Assembly (NCBI RefSeq): GCF_049306965.1
Contig: NC_133176.1
Location: 48,888,501 to 48,952,500, forward strand
From: Danio rerio
Lineage: Eukaryota; Chordata; Actinopteri; Cypriniformes; Danionidae
Reading direction: 5' to 3'
DNA length: 64,000 nt
Part shown: in pieces, positions 1-11,735 of the stretch
Layout: each line of letters begins with the position of its first letter
Position numbering within the stretch: position 1 is the first letter of the stretch
Made by a program: the position numbers and the translations under genes
Notes under the pieces: generated by a model
The model's input: the letters and a program-made list of their open reading frames with translations, nothing else
Databases searched by the model: none
Told to the model about the DNA's origin: nothing

Positions 1-3000
1 TCGCTTTTTTTTTTGTAAAGTACAGCACAAGTAGAACCTGTGACATAACAGCACTCATTAATAGAGCTCAAAAGGGACGAGAGAACTCATCCATGTACTC
101 ATTGAACCACGAGTTAAACACTGTAGCTATGCCACTGCACAGCTAGCATCTGTAACTGCATTTAAATAAAGTACACTCAGATCTGATGTCTATAAACAGA
201 CTATTTGTCTATGACCTTCATATGACAGACAAGCATAACATACGGGGAAATATATAGCACAAAATTGTAGCTACTTTGTGATTCAACACAAGCACAGGCA
301 CTACCCTCCCCCACAGTGAACTGCAATGTGTGAGTGGAAAAGTACTGACAGAAAGGGCTGTACCATTGAAGAGATCTTTAGGGGTGGAACACATATATTT
401 TGTAATTTTATGATTAATTAAGAGCACACTTTTCATCTGACATACATAACAATTCTATATTGCTTTACAATTATAAGTTAAATGCAACTATTACAGCTGT
501 GGAATAGGTTGACAGACAAGGGAACTAGGTATACTCGTCCATAGCTTTGGGAGGCACGTGATGTCCACGAAAACTCCTATAGGCACTGACAGTCAAGTAT
601 GATATGCTATCCATACCTTAGTCTTGTTGTTTGATAGTATATCAGAAGAGGCACCACACTTTCTATAGAGATTTAAGTTTGTGCTTTCAAGTCAGACCAT
701 TATTTCTCATATGAGCACATAAAATGAAGAAATAACACATTTCAATGCATTTTTACTTCTTTATAAAGTGCAGCACAAGTTAAACGTGTGATATAACAGA
801 ACTGATTAACAAAGCTCAAAAGGAAAGGGGGGCTCAACCATGTACTCATGGAACCACGGGTTAAACACTGTGCTTGCCACTGCACAGCTAGTGTCTGTAA
901 TTTCATTTTATCAAAGTACACTCAGATCTGATGTCTATAAGCAGACTATTTGTCCCACGACCTTCGCTTGACATACAAGTTAAAACAAACGGGGAAAATG
1001 CTTAGCACAAAATCGTAGCTACTCTGGGATTCAACACAACAAGCATTCCCCTCCCCCACAATGAACAGCAATGAGTGAGTGGAAAAGTACTGACAGAAAG
1101 GGCTGTACCATTTAAGAGTTATTTAGGGGTGTAAGGTTGTAATTTTATGATTAATGAAAATAGCACACTTTTCGTCTGACAAAAATTAAAATATTATGTT
1201 GCTTTACAACTATAAATTTAATGCAACTATTACAGTTGTGGAAAAGGTAGACAGGCAAGTAAACCAGGACAATTTAGCCATGGCTATTGGGGGCACAAAC
1301 ATGCTATAGGCACTGAAAATCAAGCATGACAAGTTATCCATAGCCTAGTCTTGTTGTCAGATACTAGATCTCAAGATGCAGTTTCCATAAAGATTCAAAG
1401 TACTTTGCACACTGAAGTCCGAATATTCGTTTGCGTCTTCGTATTACTATCCGAAAGATTTGTCGCGTACACAAACCTTTCACACTACGTCTTATAATTC
1501 GGAGTCAATTCAAGTTTAATTTGTTCTCCTCTCTTCTCCTAAGGAAAAGAAAGAGGAATATGCTACATACTGTGTTCTTCCAAAACTAGAAGAAGAGCTC
1601 AGCTCATTATCAAAGAGCTGCACTTTGTTATCCCCAAATACAAAGTTCATTTCAGGAAATCTGTGGTATTTTGATACATTGCTTGTGATACTTAACACGA
1701 TTACGTACGTAAACGAATCCAGAACGGAGACTGGCACCTGTAACGTTACAGACATTAAGATGACAGCTGCGTTGACGTATCAGAGCAACGAATCGAAGTG
1801 GATCATGAGACGTTTATAATGTTCATAAGTACGTCAAATGTATGGAGACACACAAACGCACGCACACACACACCCCAAGCAGCAGCAGGGGAGAGGTGTG
1901 CCAGTCACAGAATCCAGTATATGGGTTCTCAACTCTCCGCCACATTCTGTCTTATATTATGCTCTGTGTTTGTCATAAAGTTATCTTTGACTCAACTAAG
2001 TGACAGCATCTTATATTTTGCCTTTCACTTGTACGTTTTCTCTTAACTGTCAAAAGACATCTCAAAGCAATTTTCTTCGGATGTGAAAAACAGAAAAAAA
2101 TCGAACCCAGTTAGAATTTTCTTATGACGGAAGAACATTTCGGAGGCAGTGTGTCTATACGAGTCACACAACGTGAGGTCGAATTTATTTTTTGACGTGT
2201 GAAAATTAAGGACGAAAATTTTGAATTCAGTGTGCAATAACCTTAAGTATGTGCATTATTTGTAATATGAGCACATACAATGAAGAAATAACACATTTCA
2301 ATGTATTTTTGCTTTTTTATAAAGTGCAGCACACGCAGAACATGTGATTACACAGCACTCATTAACAGAGCTTAAAAGGGAAGAGGGGCTCATGGAACCA
2401 CGAGTTAAACACTGCAGCTATGCCACTGCACAGTTAGCATCTGTAATTGCATTAAAAATAAAGTACACTCAGATTGGATGTCTGTCAGACTGTTTGTCTA
2501 TGACCTTCATATGACATACAAGTAAAGCATACGGGAAAAATACATAGCACAGAATCGTAGCTATTCTGGAATTCAACACAAGCACAGCCATTCCCCTCCC
2601 CCACAGTGAACTGCAATGTGTGAGTGGAAAAGTACTGACAGAAAGGGCTGTACCATTTAAAAGATCTTTAGGGGCAACAGTTGTTTTTGTAATTTTATAA
2701 TTATTTAAATGAACACACCTTCCCTGACATAAAAATGAAAATTCTATATTGCTTTACAATTATAAATTTAATACACTACAGATATGGAATAGGTTGACAG
2801 TCAAGGAAACTAGGACAATTCAGCCATGGCATTTGTGGGCATGTGATGTCCACGAAACATCCTATAGGCACTGACAATTAAGCATGACAAGTTATCCATA
2901 ACTTAGTCTTGTTGTTTGATAGTAGATCAGCAGAGGCACATTTTCCACAGAGACGTAAGTCTGTGCTTTCCTGTAATATGAGTACATAAAATGAGCAAAT

Positions 3001-3665
3001 AACCTATTTCAATGTATTTCGCATTTTTTTAAAGTACAGCACATGTGATATAACAGCACTGATTAACAGAGCTCAAAAGGGAGGGGAGAATTCAACCATG
3101 TACTCATGGAACCACGGGTTAAACACTGTGCTTGTCACTGCACAGCTAGCACCTGTAATTGCATTGTAATAAAGTACACTCAGATCTGATGTCTGTGAGC
3201 AGACTATTTGTCTACGACCTTTACGTGACATACAAGTTAAAACAAACGAGAAAATACATAGCACAAAATCGTAGCTACTCTGTGATTCAACACAAGCACA
3301 GTCATTCCCCTCCCCCACAGTGGACTGCAATATGTGAGTGGAAAAGTACTGACAGGAAGGGCTGTACCATTTAAGTGGTCTTTAGGGGTGGACATTTTTT
3401 TTTTTGTAACGTTATGATTAATTAAAAGAGCACACTCGTCATCTGACATAACAAAAAAAAAACAATTATAAATTGATTGTAACTATTACAGCTGTGGAAC
3501 AGGCCAACAGGCAAGGGAAGAAGGACAGTTTAGCCATAGCAATTTGGAGGCACATGACAACCACAAAACGTGACATAATTACTGAAAATCAAGACTGTTC
3601 AGCGGTCCATAACTTAGTCTTTTTATTTGATAAAGATCTGACCCCTCAACTGCATCTTCTTTGTT
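1..3665. repeat. Tandem array of a ~0.7 kb unit, four copies
   Basis: Four recognisable copies of one unit start near positions 1, 750, 2305 and 3010. Each has the same landmarks in order: a T-rich start with AAAGT(A/G)CAGCACA, then AACCACG(A/G)GTTAAACACTG, CTCAGATCTGATGTCT, CCCCTCCCCCACA, then GTGAGTGGAAAAGTACTGAC. Spacing is about 710-750 bases, except between copies 2 and 3, where a DNA transposon adds about 0.83 kb. The window begins inside a unit, so the array may continue to the left. The copies differ by many substitutions and small indels, so the array is not young. Short minus-strand ORFs recur in the copies but resemble no protein I know. I do not recognise the unit as a named family. 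Confidence 0.85.
1405..2237. mobile_element. DNA transposon with inverted ends inserted in the tandem array
   Basis: The left end TTGCACACTGAAGTCCGAAT is matched on the opposite strand at the right end by TTGCACACTGAATTCAAAAT, and the match continues into TTCGT. The 0.83 kb between the ends is absent from the other array units, so it is an insertion in copy 2. No transposase domain is visible, so it is probably non-autonomous. Superfamily not assigned. Confidence 0.65.
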
Positions 3666-5145
3666 GCCCTGTATGACTCTGTTGAACTCAACTGAATGCA
3701 CCTTCAAGTAGGTCTGGACTATCTTTGTTACAGGGCAAGAGTACACCAACGGAGGAGAATGATAAACCCCAACAGTTGTTGATAGTTAGAAAGATCTCTC
3801 ATGGACCTGTTTGGATCTGGATTCACTTCCATAAGCTCTGCTCTCTGGAGTCCAAACAATATTTGCATCCCAGTGATGTTACTAGTGGGACTCGGTTTTC
3901 CATCAGTGTCCAAATCACACAGTCCACCAGAGCATGAGCTATGTTTTAGAGTACAATATTGCACAAACTGGTCAAAGCATGCCACAGTTATTTTTCAGAC
4001 TTTATATAATTATTCAAATATCTTCATGAAGCAGACACATGGTCACAAATTCCATGAATTTTACTGATTATCTTATAAATATTTGTCAGTTGTCTCGTGG
4101 ATTATTTACTATTTTGTAATTAATGGTGACACTGGCTTTACGCTTTACCGTCTTATGTTTTAACATTGTGGATGAAGAGTGGGAAATTTTAACATTACAA
4201 AGAATTGAATACCTGTAAAAGAGATAAAAAAAAATATCAGTATGTTTTTATTCCAGGTAATGATCAACAGCAGCTAAAGACTTGGAAGTCTCAAAAGCAG
4301 TGAAACAATCTTGCATTTCCAATGCCAACAGTATGCTTACTGTGTTGGTGTGGTGTACAACAGAAAGTTGCGATCTATGTCCTTTCTGCTCTAAAGAACC
4401 ATGCGAGACGTTTACATATCACGTCTTTTGCAAACTCAAGTTCATTATTTCAAATGTAGACGTGAAAAAAATCTGCACAATTACATAGAGGAAGCATACA
4501 TAGAAGAAGCCTCCTGGGCATCAACAGAAGACATATTCTGATCTAGCTTCCTAGCATTTGATTTTTTGTCACAAGTAGACAACAAGCCTACTTGAACATG
4601 TTTTGACGGTTTAATTTCAAACATGGCATGTCCTGTGTTGTTGTTCCCATTTCTTGTTGCATTTATTTAAAAAAAGGCATATCCTGTGTAGTCATTCCCA
4701 TTTCTTGTTGCATGCGCTGAGGAATATACTCTGTAAACCAGTCTAGCTGCAGCCTTTTGGTATAACATAATTGTGCCAGGTACACTTCAACAGGCTACCA
4801 AAAATGGCAGGGTAGGGTTTTTGATTTTGTTACTTTTGAAAGTGGAAACAAAATCTCTTTACTGCTGTTCACAAAGCGTGAACACACATACATAAACACT
4901 GAAGTGTCTATGATCAGATATATGAGAGATTTGTTGACAATTCAGCTGATAGACATGGCTTTCAAACCCTCCAGTGACAAATATTTAAATTCCAGGTTGG
5001 AAAAAGTCGTGAAAAGTTTTTTATAACATGGCTCTAGTTTATGTTGTTAAGTAGTAACTCCTCACTGCAAAACTTGCACCCATACCCAACAGCAAGGGCA
5101 ACAGCATGCCCATCAAAGCACATGCTTTAGGATGAGGAAGTCAAA
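3666..5145. other. Intergenic, no supported gene
   Basis: No gene with recognisable homology is seen. A minus-strand ORF of 85 codons at 3728-3985 has fairly even composition, but I recognise no domain in it and see no convincing splice frame. Confidence 0.4.
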
Positions 5146-5909
5146 AGCTGCGTTTCCACTGTCGTGCCTAAAGTCAGCGCGCTGATGTGAGCCAGGCCCA
5201 GTTGCTTTTCCACAGTCATTTCCAAGGCCTGATCAGGCCTTTTCAGGGTTTCCTTTGGGCCAACTGCCAGCCTTTTTGGCCCACTGAATACCTTGGGCTA
5301 AATTGGGCCAGCTGGGGTTTTGTGGTGAGGTAAAAGCAAAGTCAAGAGTTGCCCAAGTCAAGAGGGTCTACAGCCATTTGAAATCGTGCACGAGAGTAGG
5401 CTGCATGCGCATACATATAACCACTGTTCAGTTGAAGATATTGCATAAAACATCAAGTAATTTTTGCTTAAGATTGCCCCTATGTTTCCATTTTAAATTT
5501 CAGGGTGTTACATAAATTGCCCTTCCGTTTGTGGTGAGACCACTCGATGCACTATGCACACAGTCAATGGTGATTAAACGAATATAATAAATTAAATATA
5601 GAAATATAATTTAATGCTGTACAGTAACATGTAGGTAGTAATTGTCTCTATTTTGATCATTTTGTGATAATGCGATGGAGTGCTTTATCTGCGCAATTCT
5701 GATTTGACTTTCTTCTTCCCTCTGAGCGGGGTGAGTTGTGTGATGTTTGATTCGAGTGGCATTCCGGAGGAGGGAGTTTGCATGGTGTGTCAAGAGCTAT
5801 TGGCCTGAAAGTGGATATGCAATGTGATTTTGGCCTCACTGCTCAAGCTATCAAGCTATATACCGAAGAAAGCCCTGGCTTGCAATGGCCCAACAGTGGA
5901 AAAGCGGCG
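5146..5909. mobile_element. Non-autonomous DNA transposon with GC-rich inverted ends
   Basis: The left end reads AGCTGCGTTTCCACTGTCG. The right end, on the opposite strand, reads CGCCGCTTTTCCACTGTTGG. The ends share a roughly 15-base imperfect inverted repeat around TTTCCACTG and both continue into GGCCCA-rich sequence. The interior of about 0.75 kb carries no transposase ORF. Family not assigned. Confidence 0.5.
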
Positions 5910-6598
5910 AATGAAGTACCGCACAGAACCTGCTGGGTAATGGCTCAATAGAATTTTTTTTTTTTGGTTGCAAAGAGAGGTTGAATTTTGAGGTTGTATT
6001 TTACAAATGACACATTGAGGCAAAGTAAATTTGAATTAAGAAGCCATTTTGGAGATTTCGAAGACCAGCTAAGGCTGATCACACCAGTGTGATTGTGTCA
6101 AAGGGTTAAGATTACACAGATTTGCCCATTTATTTTCCCAAGCAAATTATTCACAGGTTATAGTCGATTGCTTAGCGGAAGTTACAAACACTGTTGATTT
6201 GGCATTTTCACACCTTCAGGTGCTCTGGTTTTTCTGGACAAGCTGAGTTTGTTTTCTGTTATTTTAAATGGTAGTGCCACGTTTGTTGAGTGCCTGTAGC
6301 ATAGCATTAGTGCTTTACATATTTTCAGCCCTTGCACATTGAAAAATACAGCACCCATCAGTATCACTTTTGAGCTATCCAATTACAGTGGAGGATGGGC
6401 AGGACAATTCCATGCAACTGTCAATAAATAATCTGCTAAAGACTTTCTTAATGGTAAACTTGTAAAGGTACAGCAGGAATTTTTTGTATCATAGAAACTC
6501 ACTTTTAAAAAGCTGCACTGCAACAATGATTGTTGAGTGTTTTTAGATTGGTGCTTGCTTTTCTAAAGCGCACAAACGATTCAGTGGACATGCAGCCT
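5910..6598. other. Intergenic, nothing recognised
   Basis: AT-rich sequence with no supported gene, RNA or repeat end. Confidence 0.4.
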
Positions 6599-6902
6599 AA
6601 AGCAGGTCGCACACCAGAAGCACACCAGAAGCGCGCCACGCAGCGCCATGTATTTTAGAGTTCTAAACATGGGTTTCTATCAGGATACACACACCGGCGC
6701 CGCAAGCTGGCGACTGTAGGCGGCGGCGCCCGGCGACGGCTCAGGACGCAGTTCATTTTTCAGCCGCGCCACAGAGCGCCATCTGATTAGTTTCATGTTA
6801 AATATCATTCGAATGTGCGCGTCTGGTGTGTAATACTTTAAACTGTCATGTACGCGCCGTGTCGCGGCGCCGAGCGGCACTTCTAGTGTGCGACCTGCTT
6901 AA
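6599..6902. mobile_element. Short inverted-repeat DNA element, copy A
   Basis: The ends AAGCAGGTCGCACACCAGAA and, on the opposite strand, AAGCAGGTCGCACACTAGAA form a near-perfect inverted repeat of more than 20 bases. The 300-base body is strikingly GC-rich, with many GGCGCC-type runs against an AT-rich background, and has no transposase. It shares an internal motif (TTTTAGA-TTCTAAACA followed by TTTCTATCAGG) with the element at 7214-7521, so the two are diverged relatives. Confidence 0.75.
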
Positions 6903-7213
6903 CAAAGCTGCTGTCAACTAACAAAACAACACAATATCAGCCAGTGCCATAAGCTTAAGGGGGTGGGGAATTGTGAATTGGGGCTAATTGGTTTTTGACA
7001 AATGAAAGCGAGATAAGGGAAACCGGTTAAAAAACATATTTTGAAAGCCGTTGTGTCTGTGTGTGTGTATGTGTGTGACCTTTTTGGTACAGTAATTTAA
7101 AGATTTTTTAGTTTCACTATTTTGTATATCTTTTGAATATGGATAACGGTATAAATAAATACAGCAAAAATAATGCACAAATAAATGAAATTAAGACTTC
7201 AAATTCAAAGCCT

Positions 7214-7521
7214 AAAGGTGTTCGCACACTGAATGCGCAACTCGGCGGAGCACCACGACACGCCAAGAATCAGTATGCCTTTTAGAATTTTAAACAGATT
7301 TCTATCAGGGTTCGTACACCGCCAGCTATGACTCAGAAAACTTCATATTTCTGCCACACTACAGAACGCCAACTGAATATTTTTATTTTAAATAACATGC
7401 AAATGTGCACGTCTGGTGTGCGAGACTTCCAACTGCTAACTGTGCACACATGTTGCGCACTGATTTTCATATTCGGCACATCTGGCGGCGCTGATTGGCG
7501 CATCCGGTGTGCAACCCCTTT
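7214..7521. mobile_element. Short inverted-repeat DNA element, copy B (relative of 6599-6902)
   Basis: The left end AAAGGTGTTCGCACACTGAA and the opposite-strand right end AAAGGGGTTGCACACCGGAT are imperfect inverted repeats; both go on to TGCGC. The body of about 300 bases contains TTTCTATCAGGGTTCGTACACCG, cut here only by description, which parallels the interior of the neighbouring element. No ORF of its own. Its ends also resemble those of the element inserted at 1405-2237. Confidence 0.65.
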
Positions 7522-7724
7522 AACTGCGGCTGTTTTACTTCAACATGTAGTGGATTACCTCAAGCGAGTGACATCTTGAGATCACATATTTGCATATTTG
7601 CTCATAGAATAAATTAATCATGGCTGCCATTTTTTTACAGATGTAAAATAACATTATAAACAAAACTTTTTCAATCAACGCTACAATTATTCAAACTTTA
7701 AGTGTAATATGAATCAACATGTGC

Positions 7725-7726
<2 letters not shown>

Positions 7727-7784
<58 letters not shown>
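7727..7784. repeat. (TA)n microsatellite
   Basis: About 58 bases of uninterrupted AT dinucleotides. Likely length-variable. Confidence 0.98.
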
Positions 7785-7789
<5 letters not shown>

Positions 7790-8184
7790 CATATTAGAGT
7801 CAAACACTGCAATCAGTAAACTACAGTCAAACCCCTAAAACATTTTTAAACAAAAACATTCATTTCATCTTACATATTAAATTTTATCCTACATAATTGT
7901 AATAAATAATTGCTTACATTACTTTGGGAGGCTACTTTTTAAAATATAAACTTGCCCTTATAAATAACTTTTTTTGTTTAAATTTGCACTTATTAATAGT
8001 CCAACATTAAAACAGATGTCCAATATGTGACAAGCAAATCACGTTACAGTTAACATTAAAACACAACTGAAATTGAAGACAACAAAACTTCAATAATGCA
8101 CTAATTTCAGAAAACAACTCATTTAGAAATGTTCACAAAATACAATTCATTTGAAGAACAAACAAACAAGTGTAGAAAACTCAC
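7785..8184. other. AT-rich intergenic or intronic sequence
   Basis: No gene or repeat end recognised. If the first exon proposed at 8185-8500 is real, this is the start of its first intron on the minus strand. Confidence 0.3.
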
Positions 8185-8500
8185 CCTGTACTGTTTTAGT
8201 CTGAGAGCCTCTCAACCGGTATCTCCAAAAATTCGCTACCGTGGTGGACTGTTTCGTATTGTGTACGTTCAAAAACAGCGCATCAGCAAACGCGGATTCT
8301 GTTGGTAACGTCTTTATCGTCACGCAACGGAATCACGCACAGTCACACAGATAGCTCACAGGGAGACTGACTGTAGGCTACAGTGAGCACAGGCTGACAG
8401 CAACTCTACAGTGTAGTTCGCTTGCCGATTCGCGCTCTCTTCTCCTCTTCAACAACAGGAGGAGGAGACACGGGTTTCGCGGGACACCGGGACAATCGAA
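8185..8500 (-). promoter_or_regulatory. Candidate CpG-rich promoter and noncoding first exon of a gene running left
   Basis: This stretch is much richer in CpG than its surroundings. Read on the minus strand, it ends at a strong splice donor, AACAGTACAGG then GTGAGTTTTC, at 8184. No long ORF opens in it, so it would be a 5' UTR exon. No coding exon that clearly follows is seen before the left edge. In human the gene next to SEPTIN3 in the same direction is WBP2NL, which would suit this position, but nothing in the window identifies the product. It could also be part of an unrecognised repeat. Confidence 0.35.
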
Positions 8501-8530
8501 AATGAAGCGCCTCCTACCTACAAGTCGCGT

Positions 8531-9950
8531 GTTCAAAATGTCCGTCGATAAATACTGTAGTCAACAGTAATTACAGTGGTACTACAGAGTCAGAGAAACT
8601 AACTTGGTTCAGTTATGTTCTCATCATGTTTGTTATTGTTATTATAATCTAATAGTTGCCAAAATTATACGTTACAATAATAACGGAAGAAATATCATGT
8701 TTGGCTATGTGCCTAATACAGCTACAACATAACACCGTGTAACATCTAGATGAGATTCTGTTTTGGGTACTTTTACACACTTAAACGCTGTCTTTGTTCA
8801 GTATCATCATGTACTGCATACTATGATTATACCTACAATGTATTTGGTTAATTTAGTCGGACATAAAAATAATTTGAGTCATTTTTCAGTGAGTTACCGC
8901 TCGATTGATTCATGTATTGTTGATTCCCTAATAGAATCGGTTCATGTGAGTCATCCGTTTGCTAATCGAACTGCCCCTTTAAGCAAAGAACAGTCATCCG
9001 TTCGGGAATCGGAGTCCTGCCGCGCTTGAAACGTGAATGAATAGCAGTGCAAGAAAAACCCAATGTTTGGGGGCAGCAATAAATAAACAGGTGTAAAAAC
9101 AAAAGGTAAAACAAAAGGTTTCTAGTGTTGCTGGATAGCAATGCAAGAAAAGCCAGAACCGAACATAATAAACAACTGAAGTCGTTTTGTTTTATGCAGG
9201 CACGTTTTTTATAGAGCAGCTTTGTAACATAACCAGACGGTGTTGTTTCAGAGGGGGAGGGTGTGGTGGTGAAAGTGGGGGTGGGAGATTTGACCCATGG
9301 GAGGAGTTATTCTGTCCTCATGCAGGTTCATATAATAATTATTTTTCAGATCGCTTTTTAGCAAACCTGAATAAAACATGAGCAATTAAATTTTTCTAAA
9401 CTGTTTTTGAAATTAGGTGCACACACCCAACTCATTATTTTATGATGGATGATGTATAACACATTTTAAATGACTGATTCACATGTAAGCATGTTCAGTT
9501 TTCAGACTGCAAAGTAATCCAGTAAAAATCGTGTTGGCTAAATATAGGGGACATACTTTATAATCTCGTGATGGTCAGCCATTTTGTTGTTATGACTTGC
9601 AGCATGTGAAGCAAGAGGCATTTCTCTGTTTAAAATGTCTACTAGCTGCAATACCGCCTGTGAGCTGTTGGGGAGCTCATAAAGATCATAGGAACACTTT
9701 ATGTAATGTAACCAATATATAGCAAGCTGCACTTGATAAGGGTTATATAAGCGTACACACATTTATCTTAATTAACAAAAACATCAAATGTGAATTATTA
9801 ATTAAAAGAGCTGTATTTAGTGTGAGTTATTTAAGAAAGGTCTTCTACTTCACATCTACCTTAATGCTGAATTCCACTGGACTGATATTTTGAATTTATT
9901 AAGTTAGAGAGCGTAAACTGTGGTCTGACAGTAGGCTACACTACATTAGT
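8531..9950. other. Intergenic, nothing recognised
   Basis: No gene with recognisable homology. A purine-rich G tract lies near 9250-9300. No repeat family identified. Confidence 0.4.
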
Positions 9951-10562
9951 ACACTACTACACTCACTGACTAACCAGTGTACTCTTCTCCCTGGTCACAG
10001 AGCGGGAAGAGCGGTTGGCTCCGCCCACCATTTCAAGCCAAGAGGAAACCCTTGAAACGACAAACCAAATAAACAAAGACGACGATATTTTTTTGTATCG
10101 TCCACAAAAGCTACGATAAATAGCGCAGTCTAAATGAGTCACTTCAATTCAGTTACCTCAGTGTCAAAGCGAGTGTTTCAGTGTCACACAGTCTGAAGCA
10201 GGAGAAGCAGCTCTGGTACTCAAATGAAGATTGCAGGATTCATTTGATTCAAGCTGACTGTGTTGAGTCAGAACAGAAGGGTTTCTATCAGCTAAAAGCC
10301 TAAAAACAGTGTTTGACAAACGTGACAGAAAATAATGAGAATTCGGATGGACCGGTAGAACGCTGTGTGAACCGAAGAGAGTGGACTCATGTCGGCTTTC
10401 GATTCTGTATCGCTCCGCTCAGTGGACTTTGTGAATGCTGTGACGGAGTTGAGTCTTTTGTCGTAGAGCTCCCCCTACAGGCTAAATATAAGAATTGCCA
10501 GTGCTCTCAAATAACTGCTGAACTTGCTAAACTTTTAGCAAATGTGTTTTGGAGGCCAAAAT
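9951..10562. other. CpG-enriched intergenic segment, unassigned
   Basis: The segment has more CpG than its flanks and a GC box-like GGCTCCGCCCACC near 10017. A plus-strand ORF of 83 codons at 10313-10564 matches nothing I know. It may be a promoter-like region or the body of a transposon whose ends I could not match. Confidence 0.25.
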
Positions 10563-10569
10563 AAAGCAA

Positions 10570-11735
10570 GACAATTATGGCAAACATGTTTATTAAATTA
10601 AAACATAAGTATCGCAATAAATAAAACTTAAATACAATATAAATAATGTTTCATAATAATTGTTCAGAGGTGTTTTATTGTTCAACACCACGGTTAATTA
10701 AATGCGATGTGAAAAAGTTGAATGACATAATCTATCATTCTGTGCAGAGATTATGAGAGTGATAGAGTGAGATGGAATGTAAAATTACCTAACACATTAA
10801 CAGAACTGGAAATATTGGCACACGCTGGAAATTAAAAAGTACACCACAGAAGAGACAGAAATCACCTTTACAATTGATCGTAATGTTGAGAAAGATTAAC
10901 ACTCATTCACACTAACAAACACTCATGGGGTTTTCATACAAAATGTACTGAAGAAAAACTTCAAAACTACAACTCTTATTTTGTAAAAGGCACTGATTAT
11001 TTTTTAATCAGTGTTCTTTCAGTTTCTTTAATTGGCCACTAATCACACTAGCCAGTGTAAATTGTGGCATATGTTTAACATGTTTGAAATGATCTGTAAG
11101 AATATATACTTAAATGGTCACTTCAGCGTCCTCTGAGACTGGCTTTGGCAGAATTACACAGCAAAACTAACAAATAGAGAAACACTGCTGCGCCATTATC
11201 TGGCCAAACAGATTCAACACTTATTAAAATACGTTTAGTGTTAGGATTTAGTAGGCTTACTCATAACTTGAGTGTATTGAATTGGCAATAAGTACTAAAA
11301 GTGTGCTGAATGTTTTAATAAATAAGGCCCGTTAAGAAAGCTGCAGACTGCAGTGGCAGTGCAATCCCCTTTCAAACTATACTAAACTGCTCAAACGTGT
11401 CTGACAGAGGTTTTCTAGTAGAGGAAGTGAAATACCTAAAATGGACGGTTTCCATTTATGAACGCATGTGCACAAGACTATTCACCTTCATACAAGACCT
11501 GCACACGATTATCACAAGCAACCACGCTCACTAAACTGAGCACAGTGAGCAAGGGGAAGGCTTTTTCTACTTTTCAAATATTGTGCGACAAGAAATGATG
11601 GCAAGTTCCACGAAGGGTTAAAAGGAGTGTAAAGACAAAACCTCCACAGCGATGAAATCTTCTGAGCATGCACAGCTGACTTATTAAAAGATGAATCTTT
11701 CTATCCTGCTCGATTTTGGTTAGTTTTTCTTTTCT
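10570..11735 (-). other. Probable 3' UTR of sept3
   Basis: This is the sequence directly after the sept3 stop codon on the minus strand. It has no ORF or transposon end. Minus-strand AATAAA signals occur near 10674 and 10589, which would give a 3' UTR of 1.1 kb. The exact cleavage site cannot be read from sequence. Confidence 0.45.

Noticed and set aside
3728-3985. Minus-strand ORF of 85 codons with mixed composition
   Set aside because: It reads somewhat like protein, but has no domain I recognise and no phased neighbouring exon.
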